Of a stretch of 64,000 bases of DNA, positions 15,332 to 25,109 are shown one piece after another. The notes beneath the pieces are model-generated. The model saw nothing but the letters and a program-made list of their open reading frames with translations, did no database searches and had not been told where the DNA came from. Numbering within the stretch: the first letter of the stretch is position 1; every line of letters begins with the position of its first letter. A program made the translations under genes and the position numbers. The stretch covers positions 51,843,501-51,907,500 of the forward strand of contig CM032232.1 in the NCBI GenBank assembly GCA_019009955.1. The letters are read 5' to 3'. Source of the stretch: Riptortus pedestris. Lineage: Eukaryota; Arthropoda; Insecta; Hemiptera; Alydidae.

Positions 15332-16654
15332 CAGGGTGCGGCACAGAAACTTGCTGATTTGTAAGGGTCGCCTTGTCGTGAGGAGTGGGGGGACATAGGC
15401 GAGCGAGTCCAATGTCATTGGAGAGGGGAAGTCTTGAAGTTTTGTTTCTTTCCTCTTCGGTCGCCATCATGCATTGGACGAAGCAGCAGCGTGCGTTTAC
15501 TTGCGAGGCTTACTTTTCTAACAGTCGTTCCATTATCGCCACTCAACGTGCCTTCCGTACTCAGTTTAATATTCACCCTACAGGTCCGGTGCCTGGGCGG
15601 CAATCAATTGTTTCGTGGGTGAACACATTCAGAGAGAGTGGAAGTGTAGCAAAAACCGGTTCAGGAGGTCATCAGACGGCCAGAACTCCAGAAAATATTG
15701 AAAAAGTGAGAGAGTCATTCGTTCGATCTCCTCGGCGTTCGGCACGGAAACACACAGCTGCTCTGGGGTTATCTGACCGCACTGTGAGACGAATTCTACA
15801 CCAAGACCTTAATTTCCATCCGTATATAATGGCTGTAACACAGGCGCTGAATGAAACCGATTTTAATGCCCGCCGAAGTGCATGTGAAGCACTCTGTGAA
15901 AACCTGTCTCACGACATGCTCGTGTTTTTCAGTGATGAAGCTCACTTTCACATTTCTGGTTGTGTGAAAAAAAAACATGCGTTATTGGAGTGCTAACAAC
16001 CCACGTCAACTTCATCAGAAGCCACTCCATTCTGAACGCGTAACTGTGTGGTGTGCAATATCAAGAGTAGGGATAATTGGTCCTTACTTTTTTGAAGAAA
16101 ACGAACGCACAGTTTCAGTGAATGCAGTTCGCTACAGGGAGATGATTACAACATTTTTTCACCCTAAACTGCAAGAAATGAACATTGGTGATGTGTGGTT
16201 TCAACAAGATGGAGCCACGGCTCACACAGCGCGATGTTCAATTGAACTTTTGAGGGAGAACTTCCCCAATCGACTGATCTCCTTGAGAGGCGATCTTCCT
16301 TGGCCTGCGCGCTCGCCTGATTTAACTCCATGTGATTTTTTCTTATGGGGTTACCTCAAATCTGTTGACTACAATGATCGCCCACGGACCCTAGTTCATC
16401 TAAAGGACAACATTCGGAAAGCCATCGCCGACATACCAATTGATATGCTCGAAAGAGTTCATCAGAACTTCATGAAACGCATAGCTCAGTGTAATGACAA
16501 TGGTGGCCGTCGTTTGTTCGTTGTCAGTTTTAAAAAAGTGTAATAAATAAATTCAGAGAATGTAAGATAATATGTAAAACGAATTAAAACGTTATCTCTA
16601 ATATTTTTGTTTATATTAACCTTTTAAATCAGCAAGTTTCTGTGCCGCACCCGT
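15332..16654 (+). mobile_element. Tc1/mariner element, DD41D, with near-perfect TIRs
   Basis: The left TIR starts CAGGGTGCGGCACAGAAACT and runs to GCTGATT. The right end is its inverted copy (AATCAGCAAGTTTCTGTGCC ... GCACCCGT). The two arms differ only in the outermost few bases. TA dinucleotides at 15330-15331 and 16655-16656 are the target duplication. The 1323-bp element contains one transposase gene on the plus strand, broken by a single frameshift. The intact TIRs and long open frames point to relatively recent arrival. Confidence 0.92.
15385..16543 (+). pseudogene. Mariner-type transposase, one frameshift
   Basis: Cut-and-paste DDE/D transposase. The N-terminal part (from ATG 15385, or more likely ATG 15469, MHWTKQQRAF) has the helix-turn-helix region with GRQSIVSWVNTFRESGSVAK and SDRTVRRIL. 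The catalytic core shows the first D in VFFSDEAHFHISG, the second in WFQQDGATAHTAR and the third in SPDLTPCDFFLWG. I count 41 residues between the second and third D (DD41D). The frame shifts in a run of nine A at 15967-15975: one A fewer would join ...GCVKK directly to MRYWSANNP. The second half runs 15977-16543 to TAA. A sequencing error in the homopolymer could also explain the break. Confidence 0.9.
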
Positions 16655-16751
16655 TATATAGTAATTTTTCAATGGTCGCAAAGTTGTTTCACTGTCTGTG
16701 AAAATAATAAAAAGAACCGTGATTTGTGTGATCAATTAACTTGTATATTTG

Positions 16752-16802
<51 letters not shown>

Positions 16803-18969
16803 TATATACATACATGCATGCATTGTATGTGTGTTTGAGTGCATATGTGCCTTTGTGTGTGCTTAAATGATTTTTAGAAATTTCATATTTAGGACTGCTG
16901 TTATATCTTGCATTTGATTGAAATCGGCTAAGGGGTTTCTGGAGGGAAGGAAAAAAAAAAAATTGTTAATTTCTTTCTATTTATAAAAGATGCAGAAGAT
17001 AAGTATAGACCCTTTTTAATTTAAAATAAAGTACAGCAAAACATTTTGTTTATTTAAGTTAATAGGAACAGAAAAAAGCCATGTAGTGTCATGTCAGATT
17101 ATTTTGGCTTTAATAAAACAATTTATAATTAGTTAATTATATAATTATTTTTAATTAAATTTAGGGGAATCATAATTAATTAAATATGTATTATTCTTTT
17201 ATGATCAATAAATTATTATTATTCTGTTTTTATTATATAATAAATATTATTATTATATTGCTTTGAAATTTAGGTGGAACAATTATGTTAATAATTTTAA
17301 ATAAAACTGCTAAATGCTAGATATTTTTAGAAGAAAAAAAAAGATAGTTTTGAAATATCGTATACACTTAACCTAACTTTCATAAACAGTAGCCATTGCT
17401 CTACTCTAGGTAGCACTGGACAGCATGTCTATGCAGTTATGGAGGCAAATCCCAGGGAGAGTTGAAACTTGGTTAGTTAGAAGTAGAAATGATTTGATTA
17501 AATTTAAGGGTACGGATAAATTCTACCGCCTCTCAATTTTCACCAACTTAAAATTTCAGGTATTGTAGCTTCTTCATGAATTGCTAATTAAACTAATATT
17601 ACAATAACTCAAATCTCAATATGGTTATATTGTCCTCTGAGTAATCTGTATCATGAGTTTAAAAATAATCCTTTATCAGACAAAGATCTTGGACTCAGCT
17701 CTGAAAGATTAGAAAAAAGAAAAGAAATAATCTTGTTTTTATTGACATTAGTCATTAAATTCAAAGCACTGTCGTATTCTTGCCTATTGTATCCATATCA
17801 ATTGTTTACCTTTCCATAGCATATTTATTTTTGTATATCAATTGTTTGAATTTTTGTGCTAGCTATTTTTATATTTGAAGAGATATTTTATATATTATCA
17901 TTTCATATTCAGATAGTGTATCATATATTAATAAACCATTTTCCTTGAATTTGAGGTTAGAGTAACCATTATCGTGAATGGTTTGTATAAACTATATTAT
18001 ACTGAAAAATATCAAATGTTTTCTTAATCGGCTTCACTAGTATTGTAAATAAGCTGATCCAGTTTATTTATCATTTTCAATAGCTAAACAAAGCCTGAAG
18101 AACGGAGCAAGGGACACTTGAGCTGTTATTTATTCATTCATCTGGAAGAACAGGGTGACTAAAGGTTGGTCATTTCAATTATAAACCCAGGAATTCAGTT
18201 AAACATATAAGTTATGATGTATCATAAATAAAATTATTAGTTTAATCTTTCAATATAAAAATATTGAAGAGCATTGCGTTGTCAGAATAATTATGGTAAA
18301 TGGTGCATTTTAATGGTATGTTTATCAAAAACAGAAGTTAATCATGTCATTCCTTGGTTGAAGCTTGAAAATCATGAGACCTTTGACTTTGTACCAAATT
18401 AATTATCTTTCTTTTGAGGAATGTTCGATTATCAATGCATTTTTCTTTATCATTTGTTATGAATAAACTTTATAATATTATGTTTAACCTTTAAACACTT
18501 TATTTGCAAAAAATAAGTTAAGAAACTTGATATTATGGGTTTCTTAATTAGCCTTATAAAGGACATTCTCTGTAAGTTCCAAGATGAAGCTTCTGTATAG
18601 ATTCCAAAAGACTATTATTCTAATAGTCTAATAATGGACATCATAATATAATTCATTGCTTTGGAATCAATTTTGTTTAGGAAATTTTGTAATAAAATAC
18701 AAATTCACATAGCAGTTAACACTCATCCACAAAATCTGAAAATATTAAGCTGATTTAATTGAAAATTGATTCCAATTAGGTTCTAAAGAGTGAGAACCTT
18801 ACAATATTGCCATGATACATCTTAGGTAGTTTTAATTGTCAGATAGGCCAAGAAATTATCTAATATAATGTTGAGTGATCGATGTTGCAGGATTCAGCAA
18901 TTAGGGACAAGAAAGTTGCAGTCCCAATTAGCCTTAGTTGCAAAAATGTGGATATTAATAAATAAAATA
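16655..18969. other. Spacer with a (TA)n tract
   Basis: It contains a (TA)n microsatellite at about 16754-16797 and a fragment of the SINE 3' part at about 18923-18966 (CCCAATTAGCCTTAGTTG, then TTAATAAATAA, plus orientation). No exon with convincing splice sites is seen in the rest. Confidence 0.45.
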
Positions 18970-19220
18970 AAAGAAAGTTGTAGTTTTTCTGCATAAATAT
19001 TTATACAACCCGTTTCACCACATCAGTGGCATCTTCAGGTCTTTAGTAAAAGAAAAGGACTCTACAACTACATGAATATCTCTAGAGAAGGAGTAATATG
19101 GTAGCTAACAAAGCCCTGTTAATCTGCTAGATTCTTTTCCTTTTACTAAAGATGCTACTGATGTGGTGAAACCAGTTGTCAAATATAAACATTTAATGTA
19201 GGAAAGCTACATCTTTCTTT
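18970..19220. mobile_element. Foldback/MITE-like inverted repeat, about 250 bp
   Basis: Two arms of about 90 bases face each other. The left runs from AAGAAAGTTGTAG through GTTTCACCACATCAGTGGCA to TTAGTAAAAGAAAAGGA. The right contains TCCTTTTACTAAAGATGC and GATGTGGTGAAACC and ends CTACATCTTTCTTT. The arms are about 80 percent alike and the centre is unpaired. No TSD was identified with confidence. Confidence 0.55.
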
Positions 19221-20692
19221 TCCCCAAGAAAATACATATGCACCCTCAGCCTTATAGCATGCAAACACGAACCTCATACAAATATCACCGTTAGTTTGGA
19301 AGATGTCTGGTTTCCCATTTCAAGTTTCCATCATTACGTTTATGACACTGTTAAAACATAAATAATTATTTTTATTTGTGTCAAATGCATAATTTCTCTT
19401 ATCTCTGTTTATGTCTACAGTTTATTGTACAGGTACAGATGGATAAAGATCGTTGATGTTAAATGACACCATTTGCATTCATCCTGTTATATGTATGCTA
19501 TGAGTTAGATCAATGGATTTCTTAATTATGTATGTGTTTTTTAAAGTTTACTATAAATTTTATTATCATGTTCTGCAAGTCTATATTGTGATCCTGGTCT
19601 GTATATAATAACTGGTATCATGGGTATATCAATTGTATTTGTGCTTTTAATATTGGTGGTTCAGGTTTCACATTTGTATATTTATATAATGGTGGTGGTG
19701 TATTTATTCATTCACAATTTTAGTATTATAAAACATTGACACAAGTGTGTTGGTCCTGTCCATTGTTAGCAAACTGTGTTTTTTTAGTATCATTTGTTAA
19801 TAATTATGGTCTAGTTTCTTTTGAGAGCTCAGGTTAGTCATGTGAGTTAAAGCAATGGTGGTACCTTCTAGTTCCTCCTGTTTTGCTCGGGATTGACTGA
19901 TGGGGGGGGGGGTAACAGGGATGAAAATAAAAAATTGTTTATTTCTCCTTATGTATTTTAGGGAGACAAATTGCATAGGATTTTTTGCTTACCATAAAAA
20001 GGTCTATAAATTTTATGTTCCATGATATTTTTTACTCCGTTGCATAAGAATGGAAATTGGATATCACTTTCAAATGAAATAATTTTAAATGAAGTGCAAC
20101 TAAACATTTAGTTTAATAGGAGTAGTATTAGGAAGTCATGTGATGCACACATCAGAGTTTTCCTAGTAATTTAGCCTCATTTGCATGAACGTGACCATCC
20201 GTAGTGGGGGTTTACTATCCCATGAAATGAAATTGTGTTTGATGTTCTTCGCCCAATATCTTTTTCCCTGTTTATTAGTGAATCTTCCAATAATTTCTTT
20301 CTGATTTGGTTGTCGTCCATAGGTGGTTTCTATTAGTAATTCTCAATGCACAGCATTCATATCTCAACTCTGATTTACTGTCTTTGTCCTTCAATTTTAA
20401 TTCCTTTGAACAGTGTAAGAATAAGATTTAATCTGTAACGTTATTTATTGTGGAGTCACAATATTAGTAAGACACTATTTATTATTGTCGTATGTAGATT
20501 TATGGGTTTCTTAATAAGTCTAGTGAATAATACCTTTGTCTGGCATATCAAAAGTCCGTCACGCTAGGGCCGTGTAAACTAAGCAAATTTCTCACGAGCT
20601 GGTATGTGTCACACTGATAATATATACATGGAGTTAGGTCATTCAAGGTCCTACATAGGCAAGAGAGTATTTATGCCGAGTTGATCTCTCAC
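19221..20692. other. Spacer with SINE and HINE fragments
   Basis: A SINE head in plus orientation begins at about 19825 (GAGCTCAGGTTAGTCATGTGAG, shown in part). Near 20557-20600 the bases AAAGTCCGTCACGCTAGGG and AAACTAAGCAAATTTC are the minus-strand 3' stem-loop and subterminal repeat of the HINE family. No gene is recognised. Confidence 0.45.
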
Positions 20693-20761
20693 CATGAAGA
20701 ACATTCATTGTGAACCTCTCAGGGATGGCTAATGATCTCCAAGGTCTAAATGCCATGCCAG
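20693..20761 (-). CDS. Candidate 69-bp exon of the zinc-finger gene
   Basis: Acceptor CTTTTACAG, donor GTGAGA, phase 1 at both ends. It encodes GMAFRPWRSLAIPERFTMNV and LH. Its phase fits the 105-bp exon at 11297 downstream and the candidate exon at 29985 upstream. Short, with no domain, so coincidence is possible. Confidence 0.4.
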
Positions 20762-21117
20762 CTGTAAAAGAAAAACATTTTGCACAACTAATATAATTTT
20801 TTTTTTCATTAAATAAAATCTGGTTTGGGCTCCACATGACTTCCTTGTACTCTTATTAAATTAAGTATACAAAATGTTTTGTTGCTTTTCATTTGAAAAT
20901 AATAAAGAACATTTCTGTTCCAATGCAATTTATTTATAGATCTTTTTATGATAAACAAAAGAGGTCCTATAAATTTTTTTAGCAGATTTCCCTTAAGGGA
21001 ATTCAACTATTGAAGTCGTACTCATGACAGGATTTTCGAAATTTTGCTTCAAATGACCATCGATCCTACCTAGGATATGACAAAAATGAGGTCCGTTCAA
21101 AACAAAACTGTGTATAT

Positions 21118-21896
21118 GTTACTGTAAAACCCCGGAGTGTTGTTAATCCTAAGATTTACCGGTAAATCTTAGGATTTACCAGAAGCATTGGTAAATGTCC
21201 GATTTTGTCTTTCAAATCGGACTTTAGCCAGTAAATCTTAGGATTTCCCAAGAGGCTCGGTAAAAGCTAGAATTATCTCAATCAGGATGCGTCATTCGGA
21301 CTTTTACCAATAGATTTTGGTAAATCCTAACATTTCCCAGCGTCTGCCGGTAAAAGTTGGAATAAAGGTTATTTGAAATGAAAATTTTAGAATAAGTTTT
21401 ATTATTATTTGTTATAGCATGGGAGAGAATTGTGGCACTTTGAATTGCATTTCATATTAGCTTAATTGCACAAACATTTCTTATTTGAACATATTTTTAA
21501 GCAGTTGCATTTTTTGAAACACTGGCCATCAACCAATGATTGTTGACGAACTGCGGTGGGAAGGCTTATCTCTTCATCAGGCACTTCATCAGGAGACATG
21601 AAAATGAGGTAGGGGGGAGTATCCCTGTCCCCACTCCTCTTCACTGGACATTTATCAATGAGCCTTGGGAAATCCGCATATTTACCAAACAGCATTAGTA
21701 AAAGTATGAAATCTCACATTTATTTAATGTTTTTCGGGCATTTACCAAGCCAGACGGTAAATCCGGTAATTCACCAACTGCCGAGTGGTAAAAGCTCGAA
21801 TTTCATCTTGATTTCAGACCTTAACCAGTGCTCTTGGTAAATCCTAGGATTTACCGGTAAAACCTGACATTTACCACACTTCGGGGTTTTACAGTA

Positions 21897-21898
<2 letters not shown>
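21118..21898. mobile_element. 781-bp TIR element made of TTTACC/GGTAAA palindromes
   Basis: The ends are inverted repeats: GTTACTGTAAAACCCCGGAG at the left and CTTCGGGGTTTTACAGTAAC at the right, with similarity extending about 40 bp. Inside are many GGTAAA and TTTACC hexamers in both orientations, including a perfect 32-bp palindrome at 21145-21176 centred on TTTACCGGTAAA. The insertion sits in the (TA)n/(CA)n part of a HINE copy, so the exact target duplication cannot be read. No family name is assigned. Confidence 0.72.
21462..21695 (-). pseudogene. Short cysteine-rich ORF remnant in the 781-bp element
   Basis: A 77-codon minus-strand frame ends in CFKKCNCLKICSNKKCLCN before a stop. A C-terminal C-x-C...C...C-x-C knot of this kind occurs at the end of some transposase or integrase-type proteins of invertebrate elements, but I cannot place it. 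The preceding residues (PDEVPDEEISLPTAV) look like a protein tail. It may be what remains of the autonomous parent's gene. Confidence 0.35.

Positions 21899-21960
<62 letters not shown>
21899..21960. repeat. (CA)n(TA)n microsatellite
   Basis: Central microsatellite of the interrupted HINE copy, directly right of the nested 781-bp element. Confidence 0.9.
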
Positions 21961-21962
<2 letters not shown>

Positions 21963-22669
21963 CTGTTATCGCTCTAGCGGTAACAATTATTGTTGAATCG
22001 TTACCAAACTCGGTATTTAGTCGTTTTATGTATAAAAACAGATCAAGTTTGTTAACGGCTGAAATCGGACCAGGGGGAAGGGGGTTTAGAGGGGAGAATT
22101 TTGAAAACTTTAAAAATTTGATTGATTGAGATAAAAATAATTCTGATTCATTATAAATTACAGTACTAAATATAGTAAATAATTTTCAATAAAATTAACA
22201 TTTTATATTCTGATATGTTTCAATTATTGTTTTTCTCTCCAGTAAGCCGTTGGCAGACCCGTTTGTTTACATTTCAGACGCTTCCCGCCGGAAAGGGAAA
22301 AATTTCTTATTACCGTTTGTATTTATTCACTTAATATTCACGGTGGTTTTGTGGTAGCAGTATGTAGGTTCATCTATTATTAAACTTCACGAGGGAAATC
22401 TGCTTAATTTACGCAGCCCCTGCGTGACGGACTTTTTTTGTTTGTCCAATATGTATGGAGAAATTCAAAATTTTTATTTCCATCCTCATCTAAACCTCTC
22501 CTCTTCTTAGTCAATATTAATCAAAAGGCATACAAAAAGGCGTTACTACAATCCCAAATATAATATTTCAACATTCTGAGTTATGCAAGGCCCCCTTTGG
22601 ACATTGATTGCCTCTAATAAAATTAAAATGACCTGTTTTACTCAAACAATGTTTTATTAAAAACTGATT

Positions 22670-22686
22670 TTTGTTTCTTTTTACAG
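22670..22686 (+). other. Splice acceptor in the 5' UTR of the TRIM-NHL gene
   Basis: A pyrimidine-rich tract ends in TTTTTACAG 11 bases before the ATG, implying at least one upstream non-coding exon, which I could not locate. Confidence 0.6.
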
Positions 22687-22697
22687 TAATTGAAACT

Positions 22698-25016
22698 ATG
22701 TCAGCTCTAACTCCTTTTCATTTTCTTTTTGGGGAGAGCTCAGAAGGTACTGACCAAGATACAGCATCTTCATTTCAAAATGGTATTCAAGCTCCAGGGA
22801 CCACTACAACTTCATTTGAAGGTAGAAATTGTATTTTAGGAAGTGATGAATGTTTACCACACTGCCTTTTATGTTTTAAAATTGTTTCAAAACCCAAAGT
22901 GCTTCCTTGTTTACACTCATTTTGTCAGCACTGTTTAGAAAAACAACAGAAAGAGAAACTTATTTGTCCTTATTGTCGTGAAGAGTTTTTACTTAACTCT
23001 ATAGATATTTCTAACCTTGAAGCAGATTGCACAGATAAACTCGCGGAGGAAAGAAACAAACAATCTACTCCTTGCACTGATCAATGTATGAACGGCTTTG
23101 AAAGTCCCACGGTCATGTCTATATTATCTGAAAACAAAGATAAGGCCACAACTGAATTCATCCCTCCAAAAGAAACTATTTCATGCCCCTATCATAGAAC
23201 AGAAGATCTGAGATACTTCTGTAAGACTTGCAATGATCCAGTGTGTAAGGAATGCATTCAAATAGATCATCCTATTGGCCAGCATGAGTTTGATATTCTC
23301 TCTGAAGTCCAGATGAAGCAATTTGAAGAACTTAATGAAACTATTGAGGAAAGTAAATTGAAAGTTACTAGTATAAAAAGTGACTCAAAAATGCTAGAGC
23401 ACACTTTAGGCCTATTGCAGATTAATTATCAAAAAGCTCAAAATGATATTAATGATACATTTCAGTTTTTCAACTCAACGCTATCGGAACAAAAACAAGA
23501 ACTGCTAAAAAAATTAGAAATTACGCATTCTGAAAAACAGATTTACCTGCATCTTTTGTCTCAAAAAGCTACTCAAACAGTTGATAAAATAAATAAGGGT
23601 TGTTTATTTTATGAAGAACTTAAGAAAAATAACAGCATAGTTGAATGTTTAGCATTCAAAAAATATTTTGAAAGAAAATTGCAAGAGTTAACATCTTTTA
23701 CTTTTGATGGTAATTGTAAAACTCTTTATGATCTTGAATTTGTTTCAAATTATCAAGCAATTCAAGCTGCAGTACAAAATACATTTGGCTACTTAAGAAC
23801 AAGTTATGATATTGATGTTAACCAGCGTACACAGTCCCCAATAGCAGAATCATCCAATAAAATGGATTTCAAAAATTCCCGAATAGATGTGAATGGAACT
23901 TCAGAAAAAGAAGGAATGAAACCCATATTAAATAGTGAAGAATTTAGCCTCGTCTCAGCCGACTCAAGATTACACTTAAATTCAAATATAAATCCCAAAC
24001 AGTTTTATTCAAAAAGTTTCCTAGATTCATTTTCAGGAGCTTCCACAAAAAAACTTAATATTAATACAGAAACTCAAAGGGAAATACAGAGCAATTTATC
24101 AGACCTTACATTGAATAATAACAAAAGTCAGAGATCTTTGTCACTGCCTGATAATGATTCGATGGCAAATAGTCCTTCAACTTCATTTATTCCAATTATA
24201 CCACTACTTGAACGTAAAAAAATGAGATATTACAACAAAATCGGTGAGTATGGTGGTCTAACAGGACAATTCATAGAACCAACTGGAGTTGCAGTTAATG
24301 GTCAAAATGATGTCATTGTTGCAGATGCAAATAATCACAGGGTACAGGTATTCGACATGGAAGGTCGATTCAAGTTTCAATTCGGAGGAAGTGATGGTGA
24401 GGCTTTCTATCCCCATCGAATAGCAGTAATAAAACATTCTGGTGACATCGTTATAGTAGAAAGAAAACCAGCCCATCAAATTCAGATTTACAATCAATAT
24501 GGCCTATTTATTAAAAAATTTGGGCAAAAAGTTCTAAGACATCCTAGAGCTGTTGCAGTTGATAATAAAGGGAGGATTGTAGTGATAGAATGCAAAATAA
24601 TGAGGGCTGTCATATTTGACCTAAACGGAAATGTTCTATATACATTTGGTTTCTCAAAATATGTTGAGTTCCCAAACAGCGTGGCTGTTAATGAAGAAGA
24701 AGAAATATTTATTAGTGACAATAGGTCACATTGTGTCAAAATATTTAACTATAAAGGAATTTTTTTAAGGAAAATTGGTCGTGAAGGAGAAACATGTTTT
24801 CCTATATCCGTTGGAATAAGCCAACTTGGAGAAATTTTAATTGCTGACAATCATAACAGCTTCAATTTGACAATATATACACAGGGAGGACAATTTTTGG
24901 CTGCTTTTGAGAGCCAAGTAAAACATTCTCAATGCTTGGATGTAGCGTTTACGTACTATGGAACTTTAATTGTTGCTACTAAAGAATATCAGTTATTCTT
25001 TTATAGATATAGATAA
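22698..25016 (+). CDS. TRIM-NHL protein (RING, B-box, coiled coil, NHL)
   Basis: Probable RING-type E3 ubiquitin ligase and RNA- or protein-binding regulator of the brat/mei-P26/TRIM2-3-71 type. The start is taken at ATG 22698 (MSALTPFHFL) because a TTTTTACAG acceptor ends at 22686, so upstream in-frame codons are intronic; this gives 772 residues from one coding exon. RING C3HC4: C56, C59, C71, H73, C76, C79, C90, C93. B-box 2: C163, H166, C175, C178, C183, C186, H191, H196. A coiled coil follows at about 205-360, then an S/N-rich linker, then about six NHL repeats from about 515 to the end (FIEPTGVAVNGQNDVIVADA, NHRVQVFD). The last residues KEYQLFFYRYR resemble the brat-type propeller end. 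No filamin domain is seen. Orthology within the group is not resolved. Confidence 0.92.
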   Translation: MSALTPFHFLFGESSEGTDQDTASSFQNGIQAPGTTTTSFEGRNCILGSDECLPHCLLCFKIVSKPKVLPCLHSFCQHCLEKQQKEKLICPYCREEFLLNSIDISNLEADCTDKLAEERNKQSTPCTDQCMNGFESPTVMSILSENKDKATTEFIPPKETISCPYHRTEDLRYFCKTCNDPVCKECIQIDHPIGQHEFDILSEVQMKQFEELNETIEESKLKVTSIKSDSKMLEHTLGLLQINYQKAQNDINDTFQFFNSTLSEQKQELLKKLEITHSEKQIYLHLLSQKATQTVDKINKGCLFYEELKKNNSIVECLAFKKYFERKLQELTSFTFDGNCKTLYDLEFVSNYQAIQAAVQNTFGYLRTSYDIDVNQRTQSPIAESSNKMDFKNSRIDVNGTSEKEGMKPILNSEEFSLVSADSRLHLNSNINPKQFYSKSFLDSFSGASTKKLNINTETQREIQSNLSDLTLNNNKSQRSLSLPDNDSMANSPSTSFIPIIPLLERKKMRYYNKIGEYGGLTGQFIEPTGVAVNGQNDVIVADANNHRVQVFDMEGRFKFQFGGSDGEAFYPHRIAVIKHSGDIVIVERKPAHQIQIYNQYGLFIKKFGQKVLRHPRAVAVDNKGRIVVIECKIMRAVIFDLNGNVLYTFGFSKYVEFPNSVAVNEEEEIFISDNRSHCVKIFNYKGIFLRKIGREGETCFPISVGISQLGEILIADNHNSFNLTIYTQGGQFLAAFESQVKHSQCLDVAFTYYGTLIVATKEYQLFFYRYR

Positions 25017-25103
25017 TTAATATTCATGTTTAGCTCATTCTCATGTTCTGAAAAAATTTCATGCCCAGATAAATTTTGGCTAACTCATTAGAAGGATAGA
25101 AAA

Positions 25104-25109
25104 AATAAA
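25104..25109 (+). terminator. Candidate polyadenylation signal of the TRIM-NHL gene
   Basis: AATAAA 88 bases after the stop codon. Further AATAAA-like hexamers follow in the A/T-rich region to about 26090, so longer 3' UTRs are possible. Confidence 0.45.

Larger units (their letters stand above)
20977..22440 (+). mobile_element. HINE-like element interrupted by a second element
   Basis: The 5' end TTTAGCAGATTTCCCTTAAG is followed by the block TACTCATGACAGGATTTTCG and GAGGTCCGTTCAAAAC. The body resumes after the insertion with TTTGTCTGTTATCGCTCTAG and ends with GAGGGAAATCTGCTTAATTT and the stem-loop ACGCAGCCCCTGCGT, then GACGGACTTTTT. Removing 21118-21898 restores the order seen in the uninterrupted copy at 57931-58616. 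Confidence 0.75.

Noticed and set aside
21145..21176. Perfect palindrome considered as a regulatory operator
   Set aside because: It is one of many GGTAAA/TTTACC motifs of a TIR element nested in a repeat, so a transposon explanation is simpler.
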